Assembly: GCA_036274195.1 (NCBI GenBank)
Contig: DASUGD010000070.1
Coordinates: forward strand, 1 to 14,285
Reading direction: 5' to 3'
DNA length: 14,285 bases
Origin: JAJKIV01 sp036274195
GTDB lineage: Bacteria > Gemmatimonadota > Gemmatimonadetes > Gemmatimonadales > Gemmatimonadaceae
The notes beneath the pieces are model-generated. The model was not told where the DNA came from. It did no database searches and worked only from the letters and a program-made list of their open reading frames with translations. A program made the translations under genes and the position numbers. Below are positions 5,284 to 12,623 of the stretch, piece by piece (position 1 is the first letter of the stretch; every line of letters begins with the position of its first letter).

Positions 5284-6753
5284 ATGGCCGCGATCATCGA
5301 CCGGCAGCAGGAGCAGCAGGAGCTCAAAGCGCTTCTCGAGGACGGCGAGCCGCGCCTCGTGCTGCTGTACGGCCGGCGCCGCGTCGGAAAGACATTCCTT
5401 CTCACGCACACATGGCCCGCCGAGCGAACGTTCTACTGGACGGCATCGGCGACGACACCCGGCCAGAATCGCGAGCAACTGATCCGCGACGCCGCGCAGT
5501 GGTCGGGCCAGTCCATCCGTGTCGAGGACTATCCAACGTGGCGAACCGTGTTCCGCCTGCTGTTGGACCTTCGCGTCCCACAACCGCTCGTGATCGTCCT
5601 GGATGAGTTCCAGTACCTGGGGGACGACCCGAAGAACCTGGCCGGCGTTGCCTCCGAGCTGAACGCGGCATGGGAACAGCGCAGACCCGCTCGTCCGCTC
5701 GTGTTCGTCATCTCCGGTTCGGCGGTGAGCACGCTCGAAGCCCTGGACGGCGGGGGTGCACCACTTCACGGGCGGTTCGCGTGGAAGGCGGAGCTTCGAC
5801 CGTTCGACTACTGGCACGCCGCCCAGATGGCGAGCTTTCGGTCGCTGCGCGACCGCGCGCGCACGTATGGAGTATTCGGCGGCACGCCGCGATACCTAAC
5901 GTCGATACGGCCCGCCCGTTCGCTCGCGTCGAACGCCACGACCCTCATGCTCGCTCCGCGGGGAGAGGTTCGCGGGCTGGTGGAGACTGCGATCCTGCAG
6001 GAGCAGGGGCTGCGCGACGTACAGAAGTATCAGGCCATCCTGCGTGCGATCGGCGCCGGGAGCACGGCGCTGAACGAGATCGGACAGCGTGCGGGACTGC
6101 CCGGCGACACGACACTCCGGGACAAGATCGAGCGGCTCGTGGGGCTCGGCTACGTCGCTCAAGAGCGAAACATCGGGGCGGGATCGACGGTGCCGTTCCG
6201 TTACCGGATCGCCGATCCCGCATTCGCCTTCTACTATGAGTTCGTTGCCCCTCACGAGGCCGCTCTCGAGCGGAGCGATCCCGCACGGCTCTGGCGCCAG
6301 GTCGTCGAGGCGCGACTCGATGACTACATGGGCCATGCATTCGAGCGGATCGCCGCGGAAGCTTATGCGCGTCGTGAGCAGCGCCTTCGACTGCCGATTC
6401 CGCGGGAGTGGGGGAGGTGGGAGGGAACGGACCGGGAGGGCAAGTCGCTGGAGATCGACATCGTCGCACCGCTGACCGACGGTCGCGTGCTCACGGGCGG
6501 CGTGAAGTGGAACAAGAGAGCACTCGATCGTCGGTGGCATTTTCATCACCTCGACATGCTCGACCGGCTTTCGCACGCGGGTGTGAAGTGGGCGCATGCT
6601 GCCAGGCGGCCGGACTCGCCGCTCCTGTATGTGGCCGCCGGGGGATTCACGAGGGACTTCGTGAGTGTGGCGCGGGCGAGTCGCGACGAGGTCTATCTGT
6701 GGACGCTGGCCGATCTGTACAAGCCTGTCAGCCGGCGCGCCACACGCAGATGA
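5284..6753 (+). CDS. Archaeal-type AAA ATPase with DUF234 nuclease-like C-terminus
   Basis: 489 residues; same superfamily as the partial ATPase at the left edge. Walker A is GRRRVGKTF (30-38), Walker B is VIVLDEFQ (103-110, Asp107/Glu108), a sensor-like strand is FVISGSAVS (141-149), and the family signature GVFGGTPRYL spans 196-205. A winged helix occupies about 245-310 (GAGSTALNEIGQRAGLP ... KIERLVGLGYV). The C-terminal DUF234-type region (about 345-450) has the PD-(D/E)XK layout: MGHAFERIA (349-357), then EIDIVAP (390-396), then GGVKWNK (405-411). Most relatives, as I recall, have GECKW here; the acid of the E-x-K motif is replaced by Gly, so cleavage activity is doubtful. These ATPases occur in mobile and accessory regions; their substrate is not established. 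The start is the first ATG after the operator array; no strong ribosome-binding site. It stands alone, with a hairpin 20 bases after the stop. Confidence 0.88.
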   Translation: MAAIIDRQQEQQELKALLEDGEPRLVLLYGRRRVGKTFLLTHTWPAERTFYWTASATTPGQNREQLIRDAAQWSGQSIRVEDYPTWRTVFRLLLDLRVPQPLVIVLDEFQYLGDDPKNLAGVASELNAAWEQRRPARPLVFVISGSAVSTLEALDGGGAPLHGRFAWKAELRPFDYWHAAQMASFRSLRDRARTYGVFGGTPRYLTSIRPARSLASNATTLMLAPRGEVRGLVETAILQEQGLRDVQKYQAILRAIGAGSTALNEIGQRAGLPGDTTLRDKIERLVGLGYVAQERNIGAGSTVPFRYRIADPAFAFYYEFVAPHEAALERSDPARLWRQVVEARLDDYMGHAFERIAAEAYARREQRLRLPIPREWGRWEGTDREGKSLEIDIVAPLTDGRVLTGGVKWNKRALDRRWHFHHLDMLDRLSHAGVKWAHAARRPDSPLLYVAAGGFTRDFVSVARASRDEVYLWTLADLYKPVSRRATRR

Positions 6754-6773
6754 ATCGCTGCTCAGCACGAGGG

Positions 6774-6788
6774 CTCGCCTTCGGCGGG
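6774..6788 (+). terminator. Small hairpin downstream of the ATPase
   Basis: CTCGCC-TTC-GGCGGG forms six pairs (one T/G) around a three-base loop, 20 bases after the ATPase stop and before the Uma2 remnant that faces it. There is no T tract. Confidence 0.4.
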
Positions 6789-6825
6789 GTCCAAACGCCT
6801 TACCGCGCACGATTTCCTCGCGGCG

Positions 6826-6979
6826 CTACGCGAGGCCGTGCACGCGATCGAAGTACGCCGGCAGATCGATCACGAGCGGAGGGGCGTCGTGATCCGGTCG
6901 CCACTCGAGCGACTCGGTGAGGATCTCGAAGGAATCGTCGGGCCGATAGTGCTCGACCGTGCGCGCGTCGGTGTCGACG
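6826..6979 (-). pseudogene. Uma2-family remnant (c): promoter region joined to C-terminal third
   Basis: The frame VDTDARTVEHYRPDDSFEIL continues through the normal end of the protein (PAYFDRVHG, stop 6826). It is joined directly to the Uma2 upstream region (6981-7025: palindrome CTCGGCGCCGAG, TTGTTC and the conserved CATGTGCCGAGG block). The -10 box, start codon and first two thirds of the gene are deleted. The segment 6835-6980 differs from 12066-12211 of the intact gene at only 2 of 146 positions, so the copy is very young. The open frame runs through into the old upstream region as far as ATG 7032, but no start is likely to be used. The gap 7033-7134 shows nothing further. Confidence 0.85.
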
Positions 6980-6980
6980 A

Positions 6981-7002
6981 TCCCTCGGCGCCGAGAGAAC
7001 AA
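6981..7002 (-). promoter_or_regulatory. Truncated Uma2-type promoter (copy c)
   Basis: TTGTTC (7002-6997) and the perfect palindrome CTCGGCGCCGAG (6984-6995) remain, but the TATCGT -10 box is replaced by coding sequence, so the promoter should be inactive. It is useful because it shows the same spacer palindrome as copy b. Confidence 0.5.
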
Positions 7003-7134
7003 GCGAACATGTGCCGAGGGTAGCGTTGGCAAGCGTGTCGTTGCGTCATCGAACCGACGCCGCGGTGGACGAGCTTACGCCGTCGCTGTACTGGCCGATC
7101 CGCGCCGTATCGCTTTCGTCGAAGAGTCGTACGG

Positions 7135-7698
7135 TTACCGGGACTCGCCCAGGACACGCCGGAAATACTTTGGCAGATCGATGACGAGCGGCTCGGTGAA
7201 CCGATCCGGCTGCCATGCGAGCGCGTCGGTCAGTGTTTCCGGCGACGCGTCGTTAGGCCGCCACCGCTCCACGCGCCGAGCATCGACGTCGATGATCCAG
7301 TACTCCGGCACACCCTTCCGCTGATACAGCTCGCGCTTTTCGCCGCGATCGGTGTGCAGCGTCGAGGGCGAGAGGACTTCTACCGTGAGCGACAGGCAAC
7401 CTACCTCTTCCCAGGAGCGCGGTGCATTCCCATCGACGAGTGGGACGACGAACAAGTCCGGCTCGACCATGTCTTTCGGCCCGAACAGCACGTCTGCCGG
7501 GGCGATGATCGCGACGCCCAAGGCATGCTCCTCCAGATACGGCATCAGTATCCTATACAGCGCTCCAACGGCGTGCTGATGGGTCCAGCTTGGCGCCGGG
7601 GTCACGAACAGCTCCCCGCCGATGACCTCGTAGCGGTTGCCGTCGTCGGGGAGGGCGCGGACCATCTCGACGGTCCACTCCGTGGGCTGGGCGGGCAT
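7135..7698 (-). CDS. Uma2-family endonuclease-like protein (d)
   Basis: 187 residues from the second ATG of ATGGCCATG at 7698; the first ATG (7704) would add two residues. Uma2 (DUF820) proteins have the PD-(D/E)XK restriction-endonuclease fold; the cellular role is unknown. Visible family features in order: NRYEVIGGELFVTPAPS (about 21-37), EPDLFVVP (metal-binding Asp), SLTVEVLSPST (catalytic Glu region), DRGEKRELYQRKGVPEYWIID and the terminal PLVIDLPKYFRRVL. Nothing is missing, so it may be active. The promoter is TTGCCC-18-TATCGT (7734-7705), placed so that the transcript should begin on the A of the second ATG, i.e. leaderless; no ribosome-binding site is needed or seen. The first ~27 residues and the promoter are almost identical in DNA to the gene at 12057, while the remainder is far more divergent. 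It is divergent from the helicase gene. Confidence 0.88.
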   Translation of the reverse strand: MPAQPTEWTVEMVRALPDDGNRYEVIGGELFVTPAPSWTHQHAVGALYRILMPYLEEHALGVAIIAPADVLFGPKDMVEPDLFVVPLVDGNAPRSWEEVGCLSLTVEVLSPSTLHTDRGEKRELYQRKGVPEYWIIDVDARRVERWRPNDASPETLTDALAWQPDRFTEPLVIDLPKYFRRVLGESR

Positions 7699-7704
7699 GG
7701 CCAT

Positions 7705-7734
7705 ACGATAGACCCCTCGGCCGGAGGCGGGCAA
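7705..7734 (-). promoter_or_regulatory. Uma2-type promoter (copy d), leaderless
   Basis: TTGCCC (7734-7729), an 18-base spacer and TATCGT (7710-7705). The spacer holds a 13-bp near-palindrome, CCTCGGCCGGAGG, differing in bases from copy b but keeping dyad symmetry. The expected +1, seven bases after the -10 box, is the A of ATG 7698. Confidence 0.62.
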
Positions 7735-7937
7735 GCGAACATGGGCCGAGGATGGCGTGGGTGAGTGTGTCGTGTGCCACCGAATTGCTGCGCCGGTTGT
7801 CACGCGAACGCCGCGATCCCGACGCCAAGTGTCGGAGCTCCGGAGACGCGGCAGCGACGTGTGACGCTCGAGAGGCACTGCTCGTGTCGGTGATGTCGAG
7901 GAGGTGCCATGGCGTCCTGCACGGTCACCTGGGGCGA

Positions 7938-7960
7938 GTCGTTAACGTCGCCTAACGACG
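7938..7960. repeat. Inverted repeat upstream of the helicase gene
   Basis: GTCGTTA (7938-7944) is the inverse of TAACGAC (7953-7959); alternatively CGTCG-CCTAA-CGACG (7946-7960) folds with CCTAA as loop. It lies 26 bases before the helicase start and contains a CCTAACG word. It may be an operator or a leader hairpin; apart from it, 7735-7985 holds the conserved upstream block of the Uma2 gene and nothing else I can identify. Confidence 0.45.
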
Positions 7961-7985
7961 CCTGGTTCACCGTACGCCGCCCGAA

Positions 7986-10859
7986 ATGATCCTGCAACAA
8001 ACGAGGCTCGCGCGCGCGCTATTCCGCGGCGAGCTCCGAACAATGCGCGCTGACGTCGACGCCGTGTACTTTGGCGAGTCGAACGGCCGGGAGCGCGTCG
8101 AACGGAATCAGGTCCTGGAAGTGGCGCGCGGAAGAGATGTTTTCTGGGACAGCATTTCCGTGCGGTGGAAGAGCGCGAGCGGTGTCCAGACGCGAACGGT
8201 CCGTGGGCTCCGCCGTGGCGATGGTGGTCGCTTCGTCGATGTCTGGCAAGCGCTCGCCCATTACGAGGCCGTTCTCGCCGCAGAGCGCGCGTTCAACGAA
8301 CTGCTGACGCGTGACGCGTATTTCAACCGCCGCGCGTTCGTCACCTGGGCTTCGTCCGTAGAGGGACTGCTGGCGCGGATCCCGCACCACGTGGACGCGT
8401 TACTCCCCTCGAACGGTTTTGCCGACGCGCTCCGAAACTGCCGCCGATTTCGAGAGAGCGGTGAGACGATACGCCGGGATCGGAACGACGACTACGTCAA
8501 ACGGCAGAGGGTCCGCCATGCCGCACTGCTGAGCGCTGTTGGCGGTGATCATGGTCTCACGGAAGAACAATCCGATGCCGCCGTGCGCGATGAGGACAGA
8601 TGTCTCGTTGTCGCAGGCGCCGGGACCGGGAAGACGACCACGATCATCGCGAAGCTGAGGTATCTCGTACGAGCCGGAATCGCTCGACCGGAACAGATCC
8701 TCACGCTCACGTTCGCGAGAAAAGCCGCGCGCGAAGTGAGCGAGCGAATTGGGACGGCGTCTCACGATCGAATGGCGGTTCGAACCTTCCACGCGCTGGG
8801 CATGGAGATCATCGCCCAGGCGGAGGGCAAGAAGCCAACACTCTCGAGGCTCGCCGAGGACGCGAAGGCCCGCGGTGCGCTCATCACTCGCGTGCTTCGT
8901 GAGTCATTCGAGCTGCCCGAGCTCCGCGACGATGTACTCGACTTCTTCGCCTACCATCTCTTTCCGCTCCGGCGGCCGCACGACTTCGACACGCCACACG
9001 CGCACCACTCGTTCGTCGAGTCGCATGGCCTTCGCACCCTCGGCGGCGAACGCGTGAAGAGCAACGCGGAGCTCCTGATCGCCAACTGGCTCTTTCGAAA
9101 CGGCATCGAGTATCAGTACGAGCCCAAGTACGAGCACGACGTCGCAACCGTTCAGTATCGGCAGTATCAGCCGGACTTCTACCTGCCCGAGCACCGCGTG
9201 TACATCGAGCACTTCGGGGTCGATCGCGACGGAAGGACCGCGCCCGGGATCGACGCGGAGAAGTACCGTGCCGGGATGCTGTGGAAGCAGGAGGTACACA
9301 AGAAGCACAAGACTCGCCTCGTCACGACGTACACGTGGGAGCTCGAGCCCGCCCACGCCTTCCTGAAGAAGCTCGAAGGAAAACTGACGGAGCACCGCGT
9401 AACATTGCGTCCTCTAACGCCGGCAGAGTTACGTCGCGCAGTGGAGCGCCAGCTGTTCGTCGCGCCGGTGGCCCGGTTGTTCGGGACGTTCTTGAGTCTC
9501 TTCAAGGGAAACCAGTGGACCTTCGCCGAGCTGGAGCTCTCGAGGCTTGCGAAAGCGGATCGGCCGCGCGCCGACGCGTTCCTTCGCCTCTTTCGACACA
9601 TATACGCTCAGTACGAGAAAGCACTCGCCGAGAACGAGGAGATCGATTTCGACGACATGATTGGCCGAGCGACAACGCACGTTCTGGAGGGCAGGTACCA
9701 GTCGTCGTTCTCGCGGGTGGTGGTCGACGAGTTCCAGGACATTTCGCGAGGACGAGCACGGCTGCTCAAGGCACTACTCGCGCAAGTGGAAGACTCGAGG
9801 CTCTTCTGCGTCGGGGATGATTGGCAGAGCATCTACCGGTTCGCGGGCAGCGACGTCGGCATCATGACGGGTTTCGAGCAGGAGTTTGGGTTCGCTCATC
9901 GGTGCCACCTAACGCGAACACACCGATTCAACTCCGAGCTTCTGTCCGCTAGCTCGGAGTTCGTTCAGCGGAATCCGGCGCAGATCGCCAAGAGTCTCAC
10001 GGCGGAAAAGGACCGTGGCAGCCCCGCGGTAGAAGTGCTCACCGCTTCGAACGGAGAGAGCAAGGAGGCAATGCTGGGGCGCGCGCTTGCGCAGATTTCA
10101 GGTGACGTTCGGCGTGCGTCCGGTCCCGCAGTCACGAGCGTGCCCGAGCGCCGATCCGTGCTCGTGCTGGGGCGTTACCGGCACTCGCTTCCCGCGAATC
10201 AAGAGGAGATAGAGCAAGCCTACGCTCCGTTGAGCTTCCGATGGATGACGGTGCACACGGCGAAGGGCGTCGAGGCCGACTACGTCGTCGTGGTGGGCGC
10301 GACTGCTGGAGAGTATGGGTTTCCGTCCGAGATCGCCGACGATCCGCTTCTCGGGCTCGTGCTTGCGAGGCCGGACCCGTATCCGCACGCGGAGGAGCGC
10401 CGGGTGTTTTACGTGGCGTTGAGCAGGGCGCGTCGCCTGTGTGTGGTCCTCACGCATTCAGCGCGGCAGTCGGAGTTTGTCGGCGAGCTGGAGGCGCCGG
10501 CGTTTCGAAGTTGGGTGAAGTCGAGCGGTGATGGGAACGCCGAACATTCATGTCAGGTCTGCGGCGGGCCTCTCGTGCCTCGCACGGGACGACACGGAGT
10601 TTATTGGGTCTGTAGTCACTACCCGCGGTGCGAGGGCAAGGCTCGCCGTTGTCCCAAGTGTGGCGTTGGCCCGCTGTTATCAGAGGGCAGTTACTTCCGC
10701 TGCAGAAACGTTGGCTGTGACTTCACAGCACCACGCTGCCCGGGCTGCGGGATTGGAATGCTCGTTGAGCGGGAGAGCAAGAGAGGGAACCCGTTTCTTG
10801 GATGCACGGAGTATCGGGCGCGTGGACAAGGGCCCTCGTGCTCCTACGTTCGCTATTGA
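7986..10859 (+). CDS. UvrD/HelD-like superfamily 1 DNA helicase with embedded nuclease-like domain and topoisomerase zinc fingers
   Basis: 957 residues. Helicase motifs: Q-motif-like LTEEQSDAAV (191-200), Walker A GAGTGKTTT (211-219), LTLTFARKAARE (239-250), RTFHALG (266-272), motif II VVVDEFQD (578-585), motif III CVGDDWQSIYRF (608-619), motif IV LTRTHRFNSELL (642-653), motif V MTVHTAKGVEADYV (754-767) and motif VI RRVFYVALSRAR (805-816). Between motifs Ib and II, about 355-455, an insert reads KSNAELLIANWLF ... YQPDFYLPEHRVYIEHFG, the E...PD...E arrangement of a PD-(D/E)XK nuclease or Vsr-like fold. The C-terminus (856-952) holds repeated CxxC pairs matching topoisomerase I C4 zinc fingers. 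Expected role: ATP-driven DNA unwinding, possibly with cleavage, in repair or defence. The first 190 residues are not recognised. The start at 7986 is uncertain; ATG 8043 is possible, and neither has a strong ribosome-binding site. No obvious operon partner. Confidence 0.9.
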   Translation: MILQQTRLARALFRGELRTMRADVDAVYFGESNGRERVERNQVLEVARGRDVFWDSISVRWKSASGVQTRTVRGLRRGDGGRFVDVWQALAHYEAVLAAERAFNELLTRDAYFNRRAFVTWASSVEGLLARIPHHVDALLPSNGFADALRNCRRFRESGETIRRDRNDDYVKRQRVRHAALLSAVGGDHGLTEEQSDAAVRDEDRCLVVAGAGTGKTTTIIAKLRYLVRAGIARPEQILTLTFARKAAREVSERIGTASHDRMAVRTFHALGMEIIAQAEGKKPTLSRLAEDAKARGALITRVLRESFELPELRDDVLDFFAYHLFPLRRPHDFDTPHAHHSFVESHGLRTLGGERVKSNAELLIANWLFRNGIEYQYEPKYEHDVATVQYRQYQPDFYLPEHRVYIEHFGVDRDGRTAPGIDAEKYRAGMLWKQEVHKKHKTRLVTTYTWELEPAHAFLKKLEGKLTEHRVTLRPLTPAELRRAVERQLFVAPVARLFGTFLSLFKGNQWTFAELELSRLAKADRPRADAFLRLFRHIYAQYEKALAENEEIDFDDMIGRATTHVLEGRYQSSFSRVVVDEFQDISRGRARLLKALLAQVEDSRLFCVGDDWQSIYRFAGSDVGIMTGFEQEFGFAHRCHLTRTHRFNSELLSASSEFVQRNPAQIAKSLTAEKDRGSPAVEVLTASNGESKEAMLGRALAQISGDVRRASGPAVTSVPERRSVLVLGRYRHSLPANQEEIEQAYAPLSFRWMTVHTAKGVEADYVVVVGATAGEYGFPSEIADDPLLGLVLARPDPYPHAEERRVFYVALSRARRLCVVLTHSARQSEFVGELEAPAFRSWVKSSGDGNAEHSCQVCGGPLVPRTGRHGVYWVCSHYPRCEGKARRCPKCGVGPLLSEGSYFRCRNVGCDFTAPRCPGCGIGMLVERESKRGNPFLGCTEYRARGQGPSCSYVRY

Positions 10860-10922
10860 GCACACGGATTGGCTCGCCACTTTGGGGAAGCGGTGCCTGA
10901 CGGCGGAGGAGGTCCGCATCCA

Positions 10923-10938
10923 TCGCTGTGATCAGCGA
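10923..10938 (+). terminator. Hairpin after the helicase gene
   Basis: TCGCTG-TGAT-CAGCGA is a perfect six-pair stem with a four-base loop, 63 bases after the helicase stop and before the promoter of the next gene. No T tract follows, so it could instead be an operator. Confidence 0.4.
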
Positions 10939-10958
10939 AGAGATAGATCTGGACGGGC

Positions 10959-10994
10959 TTGCTTGTCGTACTCGTTTAGAGTACGATTGTACTC
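10959..10994 (+). promoter_or_regulatory. Promoter and operator of the winged-helix/MNT gene
   Basis: TTGCTT (10959-10964), a 17-base spacer and TACGAT (10982-10987) predict a start near 10994, four bases before the ATG, so the transcript is almost leaderless. CGTACTC (10967-10973) and GAGTACG (10979-10985) form a perfect 7-5-7 inverted repeat over the spacer and -10; a further GTACTC (10989-10994) repeats 21 bases (two helical turns) after the first. The downstream gene encodes a winged helix, so autoregulation is likely. Confidence 0.6.
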
Positions 10995-10997
10995 ATT

Positions 10998-11702
10998 ATG
11001 CGTACACCGCGACGTCTGCTAGCGGGCGGAAGTGAACCTGCGCAAACGCTCTTTGGGCAAACGCGCCAACGGGTCCTCGGCTGGCTCTATGGGCATCCGG
11101 ACGAGGAGTTCTATCTGCGGGAGATCGTTCGGCAGACGGGAGCCGCACACGGGGCGGTTCAGCGCGAGCTGGAGTTGTTGACCGGCGCCGGGCTCCTGGA
11201 GCGCGAGGTGCGCGGGCGGCATGTTTACTTTCGGGCGAATCGGGAGTCGCCGATCTTCCCGGAGTTGCAGTCGATTCTCGCGAAGACCGTTGGCCTGACG
11301 GACGTCCTTCGCGAGGCTTTGACCCCACTTGTCGACAAGGTTCGTGTCGCGTTCGTGTTCGGTTCCGCCGCGCGGAACGAATTGCGAAGCGACAGCGATA
11401 TCGACGTGGTTGTTGTCGGAGACACGACCTTCGCGGAGGTCGTCGCCGCGCTTCGTCAGGCCCAAGGACGGCTTGGTCGGGAAGCAAATCCAACCGTCTA
11501 TACTGCGAGCGAGTTCCGCGACAAGCTTCGGGCGCGTCACCACTTTCTGACCGCTGTACTCAGCGAGCCGATCGTGTTCCTCATCGGAGGCGTGGATGAC
11601 CTTGACCGATTGGGAGCGAAACGGGTGGCTCAAGGCACATCGGACGAGCGCGACCGAGATTCGCGATCTCCTCGCCGTGGTCGACCGCGACCTCCACGAT
11701 AG
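10998..11702 (+). CDS. Winged-helix regulator fused to an MNT-type nucleotidyltransferase (antitoxin-like)
   Basis: 234 residues. Residues about 18-80 form an ArsR-like winged helix (TRQRVLGWLYGHPDEEFYL, then QTGAAHGAVQRELELLTGAG and the wing RGRHVYFRAN). Residues about 115-195 form a minimal nucleotidyltransferase of the pol-beta fold: FGSAARNELRSDSDIDVVVV (121-140), with the Gly-Ser loop and metal-binding Asp134 and Asp136. It belongs with the MNT partners of HEPN proteins; in the studied MntA/HepT systems the MNT enzyme adds AMP to the HEPN toxin and silences it. Whether this one does the same is inference. The winged helix probably binds the GTACTC repeats in its own promoter. The last ~35 codons, overlapping the HEPN gene, are Arg/Asp/Ser-rich and carry no domain. 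Confidence 0.85.
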   Translation: MRTPRRLLAGGSEPAQTLFGQTRQRVLGWLYGHPDEEFYLREIVRQTGAAHGAVQRELELLTGAGLLEREVRGRHVYFRANRESPIFPELQSILAKTVGLTDVLREALTPLVDKVRVAFVFGSAARNELRSDSDIDVVVVGDTTFAEVVAALRQAQGRLGREANPTVYTASEFRDKLRARHHFLTAVLSEPIVFLIGGVDDLDRLGAKRVAQGTSDERDRDSRSPRRGRPRPPR

Positions 11703-12042
11703 CAACACTGATAAGCTGAGTGCCGATTGGCGGCTGACTATTGCGTACAACGCCGCCTTACAAGCGGCGACGGCCGCGCTGTCGGCGGCAGGGTATCGTG
11801 CGTCGCGCGACCAACATCATTACAGGGTAATCCAGTCGCTGGAAGCGACGATCGGTGCCGAGCCAGAGCTGATCGCGGTCCTGGATTCGTTTCGCAAGAA
11901 GCGAAACATCGTCGACTATGAACGCGCCGGCGCCGTGTCCGATGGCGAGGCGACGGAGATGCGGCGGCTCGCGATTCGAATTCGAGATGACGTCGTTGTG
12001 TGGTTACGACAACATCATCCGAACTTGCTGTCGTCGCGGTGA
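11596..12042 (+). CDS. HEPN-domain protein (toxin-like partner of the MNT gene)
   Basis: 148 residues, all-helical HEPN type. The start is supported by GGAGG five bases before ATG 11596. Family features: LTDWERNGWLKAHRTSATEI at the N-terminus, LSADWRLTIAYNAALQAATA (41-60), AAGYRASRDQHHYRVIQSL (64-82) and FRKKRNIVDYE (99-109). HEPN RNases have R-x4-6-H; here the equivalent stretch reads RNIVDY with no His, so RNase activity by the usual mechanism is doubtful, although a Tyr that could be modified remains. The gene overlaps the end of the MNT gene by 107 bases in another frame, which implies translational coupling. Gene order is MNT then HEPN, the reverse of mntA/hepT as I know it. It converges on the Uma2 gene 14 bases away; no terminator is visible between them. 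Confidence 0.82.
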   Translation: MTLTDWERNGWLKAHRTSATEIRDLLAVVDRDLHDSNTDKLSADWRLTIAYNAALQAATAALSAAGYRASRDQHHYRVIQSLEATIGAEPELIAVLDSFRKKRNIVDYERAGAVSDGEATEMRRLAIRIRDDVVVWLRQHHPNLLSSR

Positions 12043-12056
12043 GCTGCCTCGCGTCG

Positions 12057-12617
12057 CTATACGATGCCGTGCACACGATCGAAGTACGCCGGCAGATCGA
12101 TCACGAGCGGAGGGGCGTCGTGATCCGGTCGCCACTCGAGCGACTCGGTGAGGATCTCGAAGGAATCGTCGGGTCGATAGTGCTCGACCGTGCGCGCGTC
12201 GGTGTCGACGACCCAGTACTCCGGAACGCCCTTTTCCTTGTACACGCGTCGCTTGCGGGCGCGGTCGGTGTGCTCGGTTGACGGGGAGAGCACTTCGACG
12301 GTGAGAAGCAGGCGACCGACGTCGGTCCACGCCCGCACCGGAGCATCGTTCACGAGTGGCACGACGAAGAGATCGGCTTGAACGAATTTGCGGGGGCCGT
12401 ACACGATGACATCGGCCGGCGACATGAGCGCTTCACCGATGCCGTGCTGGCGCACGTACGGCGCAACGAGAAGGAGCAACTCGCGTACTGCCCGCTGATG
12501 GAACAGGCTCGGCGCGGGCGTCACGAACAGCTCGCCGTCGATGACCTCGTAGCGGTTGCCGTCGTCGGGGAGAGCGCGGACCATCTCGACGGTCCACTCC
12601 GTGGGCTGGGCGGGCAT
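12057..12617 (-). CDS. Uma2-family endonuclease-like protein (e)
   Basis: 186 residues from the second ATG of ATGGCCATG (12617), chosen because the -10 box predicts a leaderless start there. PD-(D/E)XK-fold Uma2/DUF820 protein: NRYEVIDGELFVTPAPS (21-37), QADLFVVPLV with the conserved Asp, LLTVEVLSPST with the conserved Glu, DRARKRRVYKEKGVPEYWVV and the C-terminal PLVIDLPAYFDRVHG. The usual PD is AD here, a mild change. The 5' 133 bases are 97% identical to those of the gene at 7135, and its 3' 146 bases are 99% identical to remnant (c), so it shares different parts with different neighbours. Function of the family is unknown. Confidence 0.88.
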   Translation of the reverse strand: MPAQPTEWTVEMVRALPDDGNRYEVIDGELFVTPAPSLFHQRAVRELLLLVAPYVRQHGIGEALMSPADVIVYGPRKFVQADLFVVPLVNDAPVRAWTDVGRLLLTVEVLSPSTEHTDRARKRRVYKEKGVPEYWVVDTDARTVEHYRPDDSFEILTESLEWRPDHDAPPLVIDLPAYFDRVHGIV

Positions 12618-12623
12618 GGCCAT

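Noticed and set aside
5896..6810. 304-codon minus-strand frame opposite the DUF234 ATPase
   Set aside because: The ATPase has clear Walker and winged-helix motifs; the opposite frame is a composition shadow.
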